Positions 18,589-27,963 of a stretch of DNA of 64,000 nt are shown piece by piece. The position numbers were made by a program, and so were the translations under genes. Source of the DNA: Pseudolysobacter antarcticus (GTDB taxonomy: Bacteria; Pseudomonadota; Gammaproteobacteria; Xanthomonadales; Rhodanobacteraceae); the NCBI RefSeq assembly GCF_004168365.1, contig NZ_CP035704.1, forward strand, positions 682,001 through 746,000. The letters are read 5' to 3'. Position 1 is the stretch's first letter. Every line of letters begins with the position of its first letter. Below the pieces are notes generated by a model. That model made no database searches, was not told where the DNA came from, and saw only the letters and a list, made by a program, of their open reading frames with translations.

Positions 18589-18921
18589 ATGATCCGACCG
18601 TATCGCTGTGAATCTCGATGCGTTATTTCACTCTGCACCCAGTGTGATCAGGTCACGTGGCGGGCCACGCGCGAATGTCTACACTGCAATTTCGACCTTT
18701 TTCAGTATGAGAGCGATTGTGCCGAAGATGACAAGCGCAAAGCTGACGATGAGCAGCGGCGTCTGCAAAACAAGGCCGCCTTCATTGGCATGAGCGGGTT
18801 CATCGTTTGTGCGGTGGTCGCCAGCTATGGCCCCGAAATTTTCCGAGGCCCGGCAGCATTGATGGGACTCGCGTTGCTAATTGCCGTAGGGTTTATATTC
18901 ACGTCGCCGCTTCCCAAATAG
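18589..18921 (+). CDS. small zinc-ribbon-like membrane protein
   Basis: The 110-residue product from the ATG at 18589 (an in-frame TTG at 18577 is an alternative) has two CxxC pairs near the N terminus (CTQC and CLHC, about 15 residues apart), a classic zinc-ribbon spacing. A charged linker (CAEDDKRKADDEQRRLQNKAA) and two hydrophobic segments follow (IGMSGFIVCAVVASY; AALMGLALLIAVGFIF). It is probably an inner-membrane protein with a cytoplasmic zinc ribbon. No specific function is known. Confidence 0.55.
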   Translation: MIRPYRCESRCVISLCTQCDQVTWRATRECLHCNFDLFQYESDCAEDDKRKADDEQRRLQNKAAFIGMSGFIVCAVVASYGPEIFRGPAALMGLALLIAVGFIFTSPLPK

Positions 18922-19028
18922 CGGGAGACTATCCGTTGAAATCGCAGTTAAACGCAAACGTTTCTAGGAGGCCAGTGCAAGGAAGAACGCGCCGGCGCGG
19001 CTCGTAACGGTTGTCCAACGCATTCGAT

Positions 19029-22000
19029 CTATCCCATGGCCGACGGTACAGCCGGGGCCGCGCTGACTATGGATCCTTGCCGCAGCATACGTTGTCGCAT
19101 CAGGCGATACACGACTGGAATCACCAGCATCGACAGCAACGGCGCCGTCACCATGCCGCCGACCATCGGTGCGGCGATGCGCTGCATGATTTCCGAACCG
19201 GTGCCGTGCCCGAGCATGATCGGCAGCAGACCGGCGAGGATCACCGCCACCGTCATCGCTTTCGGACGCACGCGCTGCACCGCGCCTTCGCGAATCGCCG
19301 CGAGCAATGTTTCTGCCGTGGCCGGCTCGCCCGCCGCCAACCGTCGCTCCCAAGCGTGCTTGAGATAAAGCAGCATGATCACGCCGAACTCGGCCGACAC
19401 ACCAGCCAGCGCAATGAACCCTACCGCGGTGGCCACCGACATGGCATGTCCGAGCAGGTAGATAAACCAGAATCCGCCGATCAGGGCGAACGGCACGCTG
19501 CACAGGATCAGCGCCGCCTCGTCCCAGCGGCCGAACGTGAGATAGAGCAGCACGAAGATGATGACCAGCGTCGCCGGAATGACGACGCGCAGTTTGGCAA
19601 TGGCATGTTCGAGGTATTCGAACTGTCCCGACCACAGCACCGAATAACCGGCCGGCAATATGACCTGATTGGCAACACGTTCGCGAAGATCGCGCACGAC
19701 CGACGCCAGATCGCGGTCACGCACATCGACGTAGATCCAGCCCGAGAGGCGCGCGTTCTCGCTTTTGATCATCGGCGGCCCGTCGCTGATGCCGATATGC
19801 GTTACCGTGCCCAGCGGAATTTGCGCGCCAGCCGGTGTCAGCAGCGGCAGGTCGCGCAGCTTCTGCACGCTGTCACGCAACTCGCGCGGATAACGCACAC
19901 TGATCGGAAAACGGCGTCGACCTTCCACCGTTTCGCCTATCGTGTCGCCGCCAATTGCCGCCGCCACAACACTCTGGATATCGGCGATGTTGAGGGCGTA
20001 GCGTGCTGCCGCAGCGCGATCGATATCCACATCGATATAGCGCCCGCCGGTGAGCCGCTCCGCCAAGGCGGAACTGACGCCTGGAACGGTTTTCACCGCA
20101 CGCTCGATGTCGCCGGCGACTTTATCGATGACCGCCAGATCACTGCCTTGCACCTTGATGCCGATCGGACTCTTGATGCCGGTCGCCAGCATATCCAGAC
20201 GATTACGAATAGGCGGTACGAACAGATTCGTCAGCCCTGGCAGATGCACTGCGTGATCGAGTTCCTCGATCAGCTTTTCTTTGGTCATGCCGGCGCGCCA
20301 TTGCGCCTGTGGCTTGAAGCGCACCGTGGTCTCGACCATTTCCAATGGCGCCGGATCGGTCGCCGTTTCGGCACGTCCGATCTTGCCGAACACGCTCGCC
20401 ACTTCGGGCACCGTGCGCAGCATCTTGTCGGTCTGCTGCAGGATCTGCGCCGCCTTGCCGGCCGAGAGTCCGGGCAGCGCGGTCGGCATGTACAACACAT
20501 CGCCCTCATCCAGTGGCGGCAAGAACTCGCCGCCGAGCTGGGTGATCGGCCATGCTGTGGCGAGCAACAACAGGCTCGCCACGATCAGCGTGAACTTCGG
20601 ATAGCGCAGCACCGCATCAAGGGCCGGTCGGTAGATCGCGATCAATCCGCGTGCCAGCGGATTGGCGTGCTCCTCGGGAATGCGGCCACGAATCCAATAC
20701 CCCATCAAGACCGGAATCAGCGTCACCGACAATCCGGCGGCGGCGGCCATCGCATAGGTTTTGGTGTAGGCCAGCGGTGCGAACAATCGCCCCTCCTGCG
20801 CCTCCAGCGTGAACACCGGCACGAACGACAACGTGATCACGAGCAGGCTGAAGAACAAAGCCGGGCCAACTTCCGTCGCCGCATCGGCGATCAGGCGCCA
20901 GCGCTCATCGTTGCCGAGCGTTTCGTTGTGATGCGCCTGCTGCCACGCCTCCAGATGCTTGTGCGCGTTCTCGATCATCACGATGGCCGCATCGACCATC
21001 GCGCCAATCGCAATCGCGATGCCGCCGAGCGACATGATGTTGGCGTTGATGCCTTGCTGATGCATGACGATGAAGGCGGCGAGCACACCGAGCGGCAAAG
21101 CGACAATCGCTACCAGCGCCGATCGGAGGTGGAACAGGAACGCCGCGCAGACCAAGGCGACGACCAGGAATTCCTCGAGCAACTTGCCGCTGAGATTGTC
21201 GATGGCACGTCCGATCAATTGCGATCGATCATAGGTTTCGACGATCTCGATACCGGTCGGCAAACTCGATCGCAGCGCCGCGAGTTTCGCCTTGACCGCC
21301 GCGATGATCGCTTGTGCATTTTTGCCCGAGCGCATGAGGATCACACCACCGACGACTTCGCCCTCGCCATCGAGCTCGGCGATGCCGCGGCGCATTTCAG
21401 GGCCGAGCTGGATGCGTGCGACATCCGACAGCAACACCGGCACGCCGTTGGCGCCGACCTTGAGCGGGATACTGTGAAAATCCTCCAGCGATTGCAGGTA
21501 ACCGCTGGCGCGCACCATGTATTCGGCTTCGGCCAACTCCAGCACCGAGCCGCCGGCTTCGCCGTTGGCGTGCTGCACCGCCTCGATGATTTGCGCATGC
21601 GTGATGCCATAGGCGCGCATGCGATCCGGGTCGAGCACGATCTGGTATTGCCGCACCATGCCACCGACCGAGGCGACCTCGGCCACGCCCGGCACGGTCT
21701 TCAATTCGTAACGCAGGAACCAGTCCTGCTCGGCGCGCAGTTCGGACAGATCGTGTTTGCCGCTGCGATCGATCAGCGCGTATTCGTAGATCCAGCCGAC
21801 GCCGGTCGCATCCGGCCCCAGCGCTGTGCGCGCCGCACTCGGCAGTCGCGATTGAATCTGATTGAGGTATTCCAGCACGCGCGAGCGCGCCCAATACAGA
21901 TCCGTGCCGTCCTCGAACAGCACATACACATACGATTCGCCGAAAAACGAATAGCCGCGCACGGTTTTAGCACCCGGCACGGACAGCATTGTTGTAGTCA

Positions 22001-22205
22001 GTGGATACGTGACCTGGTTCTCGACGATCTGCGGCGACTGCCCCGGCCACGTCGTGCGGATGATGACCTGCACGTCGGACAAATCCGGCAACGCATCGAC
22101 CGGCGTTTGCTGCACGGCATAAACGCCCCACGCCGCGAGAAACAGCGCCGCCAGCAGCACCAGAAAACGGTTGGCCAACGACCAGCGAATCAGTGTGGCG
22201 ATCAT
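19029..22205 (-). CDS. cusA: CusA-type Cu(I)/Ag(I) RND efflux pump
   Basis: This 1058-residue protein is full length for the heavy-metal RND family, the proton-driven inner-membrane pump of the CusCBA tripartite complex. It starts [18 protein letters not shown] with the first membrane helix. The TM4 region reads [16 protein letters not shown]. The methionine positions that carry Cu(I)/Ag(I) in E. coli CusA have clear counterparts: [18 protein letters not shown] and [13 protein letters not shown]. These favour monovalent copper or silver over the divalent metals pumped by CzcA. The gene overlaps cusB by ATGA (22202-22205), and the order cusC-cusB-cusA on the minus strand indicates one operon. 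Confidence 0.95.
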   Translation of the reverse strand: MIATLIRWSLANRFLVLLAALFLAAWGVYAVQQTPVDALPDLSDVQVIIRTTWPGQSPQIVENQVTYPLTTTMLSVPGAKTVRGYSFFGESYVYVLFEDGTDLYWARSRVLEYLNQIQSRLPSAARTALGPDATGVGWIYEYALIDRSGKHDLSELRAEQDWFLRYELKTVPGVAEVASVGGMVRQYQIVLDPDRMRAYGITHAQIIEAVQHANGEAGGSVLELAEAEYMVRASGYLQSLEDFHSIPLKVGANGVPVLLSDVARIQLGPEMRRGIAELDGEGEVVGGVILMRSGKNAQAIIAAVKAKLAALRSSLPTGIEIVETYDRSQLIGRAIDNLSGKLLEEFLVVALVCAAFLFHLRSALVAIVALPLGVLAAFIVMHQQGINANIMSLGGIAIAIGAMVDAAIVMIENAHKHLEAWQQAHHNETLGNDERWRLIADAATEVGPALFFSLLVITLSFVPVFTLEAQEGRLFAPLAYTKTYAMAAAAGLSVTLIPVLMGYWIRGRIPEEHANPLARGLIAIYRPALDAVLRYPKFTLIVASLLLLATAWPITQLGGEFLPPLDEGDVLYMPTALPGLSAGKAAQILQQTDKMLRTVPEVASVFGKIGRAETATDPAPLEMVETTVRFKPQAQWRAGMTKEKLIEELDHAVHLPGLTNLFVPPIRNRLDMLATGIKSPIGIKVQGSDLAVIDKVAGDIERAVKTVPGVSSALAERLTGGRYIDVDIDRAAAARYALNIADIQSVVAAAIGGDTIGETVEGRRRFPISVRYPRELRDSVQKLRDLPLLTPAGAQIPLGTVTHIGISDGPPMIKSENARLSGWIYVDVRDRDLASVVRDLRERVANQVILPAGYSVLWSGQFEYLEHAIAKLRVVIPATLVIIFVLLYLTFGRWDEAALILCSVPFALIGGFWFIYLLGHAMSVATAVGFIALAGVSAEFGVIMLLYLKHAWERRLAAGEPATAETLLAAIREGAVQRVRPKAMTVAVILAGLLPIMLGHGTGSEIMQRIAAPMVGGMVTAPLLSMLVIPVVYRLMRQRMLRQGSIVSAAPAVPSAMG

Positions 22206-23467
22206 GGTCTGCCCCCATTCGGCGCGTTGCTTTCTGTGCTGCCGCCGAGTCGCGACAGCGTGCCGGTCAGACTCGCTTCCGAATCGATCAGGAATTGCCC
22301 CGACAACACGACGGTATCGCCATCCTTCAATCCTTCCAGCACCGACGTCTTGCCACTCGATTCGTCGCCGATACGAACCTCCTGGGCACGAAACCGCCCG
22401 TGCCCCTCATCGACGATCACGACGCTGCGCAGGCCGGTCGCGATGACGGCCTCAGTCGGCACGACAAGACTTTCCGCCACGCCGACAGACGAAGCTATTT
22501 CCACGTGCGCAAACATCCCGGGCGCAAGCCGTCGCGCAGGGTTGGCTAGGACAATCCGTGCCATCTGCGTCCGTGTGATCGCATCGACCTCCGGCAATAG
22601 CGCCTCGATCGTGCCGCTGAAAGACTCGCTAGGGAATGCGGGTAGCGTGGCCGTGACCTGTGCGCCCGCACTGATGCGACCGACTTGCATCTCGGGAATG
22701 GCCGCATTCATCCACACCGTATCGAGGCCGTTGATGCGCAGCAGCGAGGCGCCAGCCATCACGGTCGCGCCTTCGCGAACGTTGAGTTCGCCAACGACTC
22801 CCGCGCGCGGTGCGCTGATCGTGATGCGTGTTTGCGCATGACCACTGCGCTCGATGGCGCGGACTTGCGCATCACTCATGCCAAGCAACAGCAGTCGCTG
22901 GCGCGCGGCATCCCGTATCGCCTGCAAGCCTTCGTTGTGCGTGCGTCGCAGCGCAAGATATTCCTCCTGCGCCGCGGTCCAGTCCGGTGCGATCAGCGTG
23001 AGTAGCGGTTGACCTTGTGCGACCGTAGCCAGCGGTGATCGGACCAGCAACTGTTCAACAATGCCTGGTACGCGACTTTGCACGACGCTCACCGTGCGCT
23101 CATCGAACACCAGGCTACCTGTGGCGCGCACGATCAGTGCAAGCGATCCGCGCTCGACGCGCGCGGTGCGCACGCCGAGGTTCTGCACGTCGCGCGGATC
23201 AATGTGCACGCCGCCGGCATCCTCGCTCGCTCCGCCGGCGTACTTCGGCACGAGCTGCATATCCATGAATGGCGATTTGCCGGGATGATCGAAATGCTGC
23301 ACGGGCACCATCGGGTCGTACCAGTACAGGGCTTTCTTGTCCGGTGCGGCAACGTCGGATGACGGGGGCATGGATACCGGGCCGCTGCGATGAACCAATA
23401 CAAGCGTCGCAGCAACGCCCAACACAAAGGCACCGATCAGGAGGATCAATTGAGGAAGACGGCGCAT
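22202..23467 (-). CDS. cusB: CusB-type periplasmic adaptor
   Basis: The 421-residue membrane-fusion protein has an N-terminal signal or anchor ([18 protein letters not shown]). A short heavy-metal-binding domain follows at about residues 46-77 ([20 protein letters not shown] then MDMQLVPKY, rich in Met and His). The lipoyl/barrel-sandwich and helical-hairpin regions come next ([34 protein letters not shown]). It links CusA to the outer-membrane channel and can hand metal to the pump. The start is preceded by AGGAG on the minus strand, three bases after the cusC stop. Confidence 0.93.
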   Translation of the reverse strand: MRRLPQLILLIGAFVLGVAATLVLVHRSGPVSMPPSSDVAAPDKKALYWYDPMVPVQHFDHPGKSPFMDMQLVPKYAGGASEDAGGVHIDPRDVQNLGVRTARVERGSLALIVRATGSLVFDERTVSVVQSRVPGIVEQLLVRSPLATVAQGQPLLTLIAPDWTAAQEEYLALRRTHNEGLQAIRDAARQRLLLLGMSDAQVRAIERSGHAQTRITISAPRAGVVGELNVREGATVMAGASLLRINGLDTVWMNAAIPEMQVGRISAGAQVTATLPAFPSESFSGTIEALLPEVDAITRTQMARIVLANPARRLAPGMFAHVEIASSVGVAESLVVPTEAVIATGLRSVVIVDEGHGRFRAQEVRIGDESSGKTSVLEGLKDGDTVVLSGQFLIDSEASLTGTLSRLGGSTESNAPNGGRP

Positions 23468-23470
23468 GGC

Positions 23471-24772
23471 TCAGTGCTCCTGCGGAAAGGCAAAATGGAG
23501 CGCGGCCCAGGATTGGCCGAGCGTGTTCAACAAGTCGGTGTAGACCAGCCGTTGCTCGACCATCTGATCGAGCGCACTCAAGGAGGCTTGCAAGTCACCA
23601 CGCCCGCCACGGTAGGCCGCGAGCGCGGCATCGGCGCGATCGTCGGCCAGCGGCAGCAGCTCGGTTTCGTAACGGTGCACACGATCCTTGGCGCTGCGCC
23701 AGGCGGCGAGCGTCTTGCGCAATTCCGCCGTGTGCATGCGTTGCGCGGCCGTGCGTTCCGCGGTGATTTGGGCGACCGCGGCCTGCTTCGAGGCGATTAT
23801 CGGATCTTGGCGGGATGCCGCAAAGATCGGCAACGGCACACGCAGTTGCACGGTTATGAAGTTTGAGTAGCGTGGTCCGCGTTGGGCGTAGTCGAACTCG
23901 ACCGACCAATCCGGCGTTTTTTCTGCGCGCGCCAAATCCACCTCGGCCGTTGCTGCCTGTTCGGCAGCGTCATACGCTAGCAACTCGCGATGATGGGCGA
24001 TGTTCGTGAGCAGCGCGTCGGGATTGCTGCCGAGATTCGACCAGTCCGGCGCGTCGCCGAGCGGGCGATCCTGTGCATCCGGCAGCCAGCGCGCCAACTC
24101 TGCGTTGGCAGTTTCGAGATCGCGCTCGCCCTCGCTGATGCGATCCTCCAGCATGGCCTTCGCGGCAGTGGCAGCAATCGCATCGGCACTCGCACCTCGT
24201 CCTGCACTGAGCGCCGCAGTCGCTGCGTCGATCTGGGTCTGCGCGCGGGCTTGCAGGGAGTGCAGCAGTACCAGGCGACGCTCAGCGGTCTTGCGCGTGA
24301 TCCACGCCCGCGCCACGGCTTCGTTCAAGGTCAGGTGCTCGGTGGTCAGCAGTGCGCGCTCACGCGCGGCACCGGCCTCGGCACGTTCACTGCGCAGGCG
24401 GCGCTTTTCCGGGCGCGTGAACGTCTGCATCAGGCCGATCTTGCGCTCGGTAAAATTATCGCGCGTCAGGCTGAAACGTTCGTCTGTCGTTACCGGCAGG
24501 CTATCGATGCCGAACACCAGTTCCGGATCGGGCAATTGGCCGGCCGGCAGTACCGTGTGCTCGGCAGACTCGACGGCAGCCTGGCGTGCATCGAGCGTAG
24601 GCGCGTGGATTCCGGCGAGTTGCACGGCCTCATCGAGGCTGAGCGGTGTGGCCTCGCTTGCCGATGCGGCAGCGAGCCACAGCAAAAATATCGACGCCGA
24701 CAAATGGGAAATATATCGCCGCTGAATCCAAAAACGGACGCGGCGCGAAAGCGCAAAAAATAAGTGAGGCAT
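23471..24772 (-). CDS. cusC: TolC-family outer-membrane efflux channel
   Basis: The 433-residue protein has a signal peptide ending around AAASASEATP and the TolC/OEP pattern of two long repeated alpha-helical stretches separated by beta segments (LSLDEAVQLAGIHAPTLDAR; VDLARAEKTPDWSVEFDYAQ; VQLRVPLPIFAASRQDP). It is the probable outer-membrane duct of the CusCBA pump. No lipobox is obvious, unlike E. coli CusC, so the symbol rests mainly on operon position. A ribosome site GGAG precedes the ATG. Confidence 0.85.
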   Translation of the reverse strand: MPHLFFALSRRVRFWIQRRYISHLSASIFLLWLAAASASEATPLSLDEAVQLAGIHAPTLDARQAAVESAEHTVLPAGQLPDPELVFGIDSLPVTTDERFSLTRDNFTERKIGLMQTFTRPEKRRLRSERAEAGAARERALLTTEHLTLNEAVARAWITRKTAERRLVLLHSLQARAQTQIDAATAALSAGRGASADAIAATAAKAMLEDRISEGERDLETANAELARWLPDAQDRPLGDAPDWSNLGSNPDALLTNIAHHRELLAYDAAEQAATAEVDLARAEKTPDWSVEFDYAQRGPRYSNFITVQLRVPLPIFAASRQDPIIASKQAAVAQITAERTAAQRMHTAELRKTLAAWRSAKDRVHRYETELLPLADDRADAALAAYRGGRGDLQASLSALDQMVEQRLVYTDLLNTLGQSWAALHFAFPQEH

Positions 24773-24841
24773 ATCAGCTCCAACAACAAAACCAAAGAGC
24801 GTCGCGCAAGCACGACACAGAGGACGGTCAGACGTTGGAAG

Positions 24842-25267
24842 CTAGATCAGGAAGCGACAGAACTGCACGGCCAAGGGCGGTGCAGTGACGCGAGTCAGCG
24901 ATACGTATTGCTCGGAAGATCGCCCGGAAAGCGACTGCGCGAAATCCACAGAAAATACCACCGCGGCCAGTGCGAGCTGCGCCACTGTAGGAGCCTTACC
25001 ATGCTCGGCAGATGGCACCGTCGGGTAGCAATGCTGATGACACAGACCGGGACGTTGCGTATCCGCATGAGAATGGCATGGCGGCAGCGTCATGCTCGTA
25101 GCGTGGGAAAAAGATGTGGTGACACCGGCGCCCGTGGCTTCGGTCGGACAGACGTAGCTGGCCACGGCCCATTGATTGACCAGCAGGCACACGAGTGCCA
25201 CGACAGTCACCCAGAAGCGGGGTGTCCGTCGTCGAAGTCGTGCAAACAAATGTCTGGACACTCTCAT
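24842..25267 (-). CDS. small His/Cys-rich exported protein upstream of cusCBA
   Basis: The preferred start is the ATG at 25267 (141 residues); the frame opens at 25375. A basic N terminus and a hydrophobic segment (FWVTVVALVCLLVNQWAVAS) form a signal peptide or anchor. A metal-ligand-rich region follows (PPCHSHADTQRPGLCHQHC, about residues 74-92). The layout is like the DUF2946-type proteins often found next to copper efflux genes. It is probably periplasmic and copper-binding, perhaps a chaperone for the pump. It is 69 bp upstream of cusC on the same strand, so probably the first gene of the operon. Confidence 0.68.
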   Translation of the reverse strand: MRVSRHLFARLRRRTPRFWVTVVALVCLLVNQWAVASYVCPTEATGAGVTTSFSHATSMTLPPCHSHADTQRPGLCHQHCYPTVPSAEHGKAPTVAQLALAAVVFSVDFAQSLSGRSSEQYVSLTRVTAPPLAVQFCRFLI

Positions 25268-25471
25268 GAGAGGTAGCCTAGCGTACTCCGATCCATATTG
25301 CAGCGAAGCGATAACGGGTGATGAAGTTTCCGCCCTCGCGCAGCATGAGACCGAATACGGCGCGTTGGCTTTCATCGTTTGTTACCAGGCAGCTCCAAGA
25401 AGCGCTACGCTTACTGGGTTCGAAGAGATGCGCTCGCGGTCTTCATAGCCGTGCTTAGAGAGGACCAGAGA

Positions 25472-26095
25472 TTGATCGCGACAGAGGCAAAAACGCACTG
25501 GCAAACCGTGTACCAGACGAAGCCATCCACCGCCGTCAGTTGGTATCGGCCCCACCTAGAACTCTCGCTGACAATGATTGAGCATGCGTTGCCAGATCGA
25601 GCCGCAGCCATCATCGATATTGGCGGCGGTCAATCGACGCTGGTCGACGATCTACTGGAACGCAACTATTCCGATGTCAGCGTGCTGGACATTTCGCGAG
25701 CAGCCATTGAAGGCACGCGTGCCCGGCTCGGCGGTGTAGCGGATCGCGCTCGCTGGCATGTTGCTGATATCACGCACGAGGATCTGCCGACGCAACGCTA
25801 TGACCTCTGGCACGACCGCGCCGTATTTCATTTCCTCACGACAGCAGCTGGCCGCGCGGCCTACTTTCGTCAGCTAGGCCAAGCTCTTCGACCGCGCGGG
25901 AATGTCATCATCGCCACCTTCGCTCCCGAGGGGCCAGCGAAATGCAGCGGCTTGAACGTAGTGCGTTATGACGCAAAATCACTGCTAACCGTTTTCGGCA
26001 ACCGATTTGAACTCATCGGAAGCACCACGCACGTGCATGAGACGCCGTTTGGAACGCAGCAACCATTTAACTACTGCCACTTCACGATGCGGTAA
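25472..26095 (+). CDS. class I SAM-dependent methyltransferase
   Basis: The start is probably the TTG at 25472, eight bases after GAGG; upstream codons are open but not protein-like. The 207-residue product has HWQTVYQTKPSTAVSWYRPH near the start, as in a common family of small methyltransferases. Motif I is IDIGGGQSTLVDDLL (about 46-60), an acidic residue ends strand 2 (SVLDISRAAIE), and motif IV is YDLWHDRAVFHFL. The substrate is unknown. The gene is divergent from the cus operon and sits inside the metal-resistance block. Confidence 0.85.
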   Translation: MIATEAKTHWQTVYQTKPSTAVSWYRPHLELSLTMIEHALPDRAAAIIDIGGGQSTLVDDLLERNYSDVSVLDISRAAIEGTRARLGGVADRARWHVADITHEDLPTQRYDLWHDRAVFHFLTTAAGRAAYFRQLGQALRPRGNVIIATFAPEGPAKCSGLNVVRYDAKSLLTVFGNRFELIGSTTHVHETPFGTQQPFNYCHFTMR

Positions 26096-26096
26096 C

Positions 26097-26125
26097 TGCC
26101 GCAGACGCTTAGTCAATCTGCGGCA
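26097..26125. terminator. candidate bidirectional terminator hairpin
   Basis: TGCCGCAGA and TCTGCGGCA form a 9-bp perfect stem with an 11-base loop just after the methyltransferase stop. The hairpin overlaps the 3' end of the convergent small gene. There is no T tract on either side, so efficiency is uncertain. Confidence 0.45.
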
Positions 26126-26322
26126 ACGCCACAACACGACCGCTCCAGTTGGATCGGAGGACAGGGAACGCTACCGTAGGAACAAAACACGCAGCAGTGG
26201 CCGGGCTTGGGACGTAGCAAGGCGCCGCACCCCGTGCATTCATGGAAGAAAATGCAGGCATCGGTCGGCATCGTTTCCATGGCCTGATGCCCGCAACGTG
26301 GGCAGCTCAGCAGAGATTCCAT
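26113..26322 (-). CDS. cysteine-rich small metal-linked protein
   Basis: From the ATG at 26322 the protein has 69 residues and eleven cysteines: CPRC, CTGC, then GHCCVFCSYGSVPCPPIQ and a final SCC. The GDCC/GHCC-x-x-C-x-Y-G and CPPIQ signature is known from small proteins encoded next to heavy-metal transporters; a GDCC-type name is sometimes used. Zinc-ribbon-like metal binding is likely; a defined role is not known. It lies 68 bp downstream of dmeF on the same strand. Confidence 0.7.
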   Translation of the reverse strand: MESLLSCPRCGHQAMETMPTDACIFFHECTGCGALLRPKPGHCCVFCSYGSVPCPPIQLERSCCGVAAD

Positions 26323-26390
26323 TAGTGGGATCAGCGTGCTCACATCAGAGATAGGTACGTTCCTCAGCGTTTGAAAAACTGACCCCAAGT

Positions 26391-27632
26391 TTAGGCAGTC
26401 TGCACTTCGATGGTGACGTGTGAAAGCGACGGGTACGCAGCAAGCTTCGTGCGGAAATAATCTGCGTCATGTCCCTGGGTTGTTTTCACCGCGACAATTG
26501 CGCCCAAATGGCCCGGGCCCAAGCGCCATAGATGGATATCTGTCAGCGTATCGCCGTCGCGTTCGATGGTTTGTCGGAGCTTGTCCGCCATGCCGACATC
26601 GGGCGTCATATCCAGCAGGATGGCGCCGGTGTCGCGGATAAGCCCATACGACCAACTGGCAATCACGCACGCGCCCACGATGCCTGCGAGCGCATCCATC
26701 CATAACCATCCGAACGTGCGCGCCAGCAACAGCCCGACGATCACGAGTACCGAAACGGCCGCATCTGCGATCACGTGAACCACCGCGGCGCGCATGTTGT
26801 TGTCGCGGTGTGCTGCGCCGTGCGAATGTGCATGCTCTTCGAATTGGACTGGATACGCTTCGTGGTCGCCGATGCGAACGTGCGCCGTGAATTCATGCGG
26901 TTCCGGAATTTCCTCGAGCGATTCCAGATAGTCGACTTTGTCGATCAGGGTGAATCGCTGGCGTGCGCCGTCGGGCCTTACCGTTTCGATCATGATCGAT
27001 TCTGCGGCGAGTCGGACGTTGCCCTCGGAGCGCACCCGAAAGCGCGGTGGCACGCCTTCCTCGAAGACCTCCACAACGATCGTTCCGACCCGCGTCTGAA
27101 TGAGGTGCGTCTCGTCACCTGCATGCGCAGCTGAATGACTATGGCCGTGGTGATGGTCGTCGCCGCTCAGCAACCATGCACTGAGGACATTCACGCCCAA
27201 ACCCAGAAATGCGATGGGAATCGCCTCGGCAAAATGGATCGGCACCGGGCTGAAAAGGCGACTGACCGACTCATAGCCGATCAGAATGGCGATCATGGCC
27301 AGAATGATCGCGCTGGTGAAACCGGCCAGGTCGCCGAGCTTGCCGGTGCCAAACGTAAACCGAAGATCGGTCGCGTGTTTGCGCGCATAGGTGTAGGCGA
27401 GCGCGGCAAGCAGCAACGCGCCGGCATGCGTACTCATGTGCAGCCCATCTGCCACGAGGGCAATCGAGCCGAACAGCAAGCCGCCAGCGATTTCCGCAAT
27501 CATCATCGCTCCACACAGCCAGATCACGATCCAGGTCTTGCGCTCACTCTTCTCGTGCCCCGTGCCGAGGAAAACATGAGCGTGCTGGAGCGATGCCGCG
27601 ACGTTATTTGTCTCGTCCATTGGAAGGCTCAT
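26391..27632 (-). CDS. dmeF: CDF-family Co/Ni (DmeF-type) exporter
   Basis: The 413-residue cation-diffusion-facilitator protein has six predicted membrane helices. The first transport-site motif is DGLHMSTHAG (DmeF-type HMxxH rather than the HxxxD of zinc transporters), with a paired HVIADA in TM5. A long cytoplasmic insertion between the helix bundles contains two His-rich stretches (DDHHHGHSHS and EEHAHSHGAAH), which is normal for DmeF. It exports Co(II)/Ni(II) from the cytoplasm using the proton gradient. It overlaps the regulator gene upstream by ATGA, so the two form one operon. Confidence 0.9.
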   Translation of the reverse strand: MSLPMDETNNVAASLQHAHVFLGTGHEKSERKTWIVIWLCGAMMIAEIAGGLLFGSIALVADGLHMSTHAGALLLAALAYTYARKHATDLRFTFGTGKLGDLAGFTSAIILAMIAILIGYESVSRLFSPVPIHFAEAIPIAFLGLGVNVLSAWLLSGDDHHHGHSHSAAHAGDETHLIQTRVGTIVVEVFEEGVPPRFRVRSEGNVRLAAESIMIETVRPDGARQRFTLIDKVDYLESLEEIPEPHEFTAHVRIGDHEAYPVQFEEHAHSHGAAHRDNNMRAAVVHVIADAAVSVLVIVGLLLARTFGWLWMDALAGIVGACVIASWSYGLIRDTGAILLDMTPDVGMADKLRQTIERDGDTLTDIHLWRLGPGHLGAIVAVKTTQGHDADYFRTKLAAYPSLSHVTIEVQTA

Positions 27633-27907
27633 TTAAGGTAGGTCCTGACCACTTCGAGGAGCTGCTCGGTAGCATCGGCATCCAACGCATCGGGATACTT
27701 TTTCGTATCAACCAAGTGCGTACGCACGTGCTCCTCAACCACTTCGGCCATAAGACCGGCCATCGCACCGCGCGCGCCGGCAATCAGATGCATCACCTGA
27801 TCGCAGCCCGCTTCACTACCGAGTGCACGTTCGATCGCCTCGACCTGGCCGCGAATGCGACGGACACGTGCGAGGAGTTTTTTCTTTTCACGGATGGTGT
27901 GGGTCAT
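27629..27907 (-). CDS. dmeR: CsoR/RcnR-family metal-sensing repressor
   Basis: The 92-residue all-helical repressor has the conserved KKKLLARVRRIRGQVEAIER start of the CsoR/RcnR family. It carries His3, Cys35, His60 and His64 at exactly the positions that bind Ni(II)/Co(II) in E. coli RcnR, rather than the Cys-His-Cys set of copper-sensing CsoR. This and its coupling to dmeF identify it as a Ni/Co-responsive autorepressor of the dmeRF operon. A palindromic operator lies 14 bp upstream. Confidence 0.9.
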   Translation of the reverse strand: MTHTIREKKKLLARVRRIRGQVEAIERALGSEAGCDQVMHLIAGARGAMAGLMAEVVEEHVRTHLVDTKKYPDALDADATEQLLEVVRTYLK

Positions 27908-27920
27908 ACACTACTTTAGC

Positions 27921-27937
27921 ATAGCCCCCCTAGCTAT
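27921..27937 (-). promoter_or_regulatory. DmeR/RcnR-type operator
   Basis: On the minus strand ATAGC-TAGGGGG-GCTAT: 5-bp inverted arms around a G tract (six G in all). RcnR and DmeR sites are known for a G/C tract of about six bases flanked by AT-containing inverted repeats. It is centred about 22 bp upstream of the dmeR start, suited to blocking transcription of dmeRF. Confidence 0.8.
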
Positions 27938-27963
27938 ATGCGCAAGGGGCGCTAGAGAACAAA

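Noticed and set aside
19011-22841. A plus-strand open frame of 1276 codons across the efflux genes
   Set aside because: It is the antisense shadow of cusA and cusB: rich in Arg, His and Gln, with no domains. The minus-strand genes have clear family motifs.
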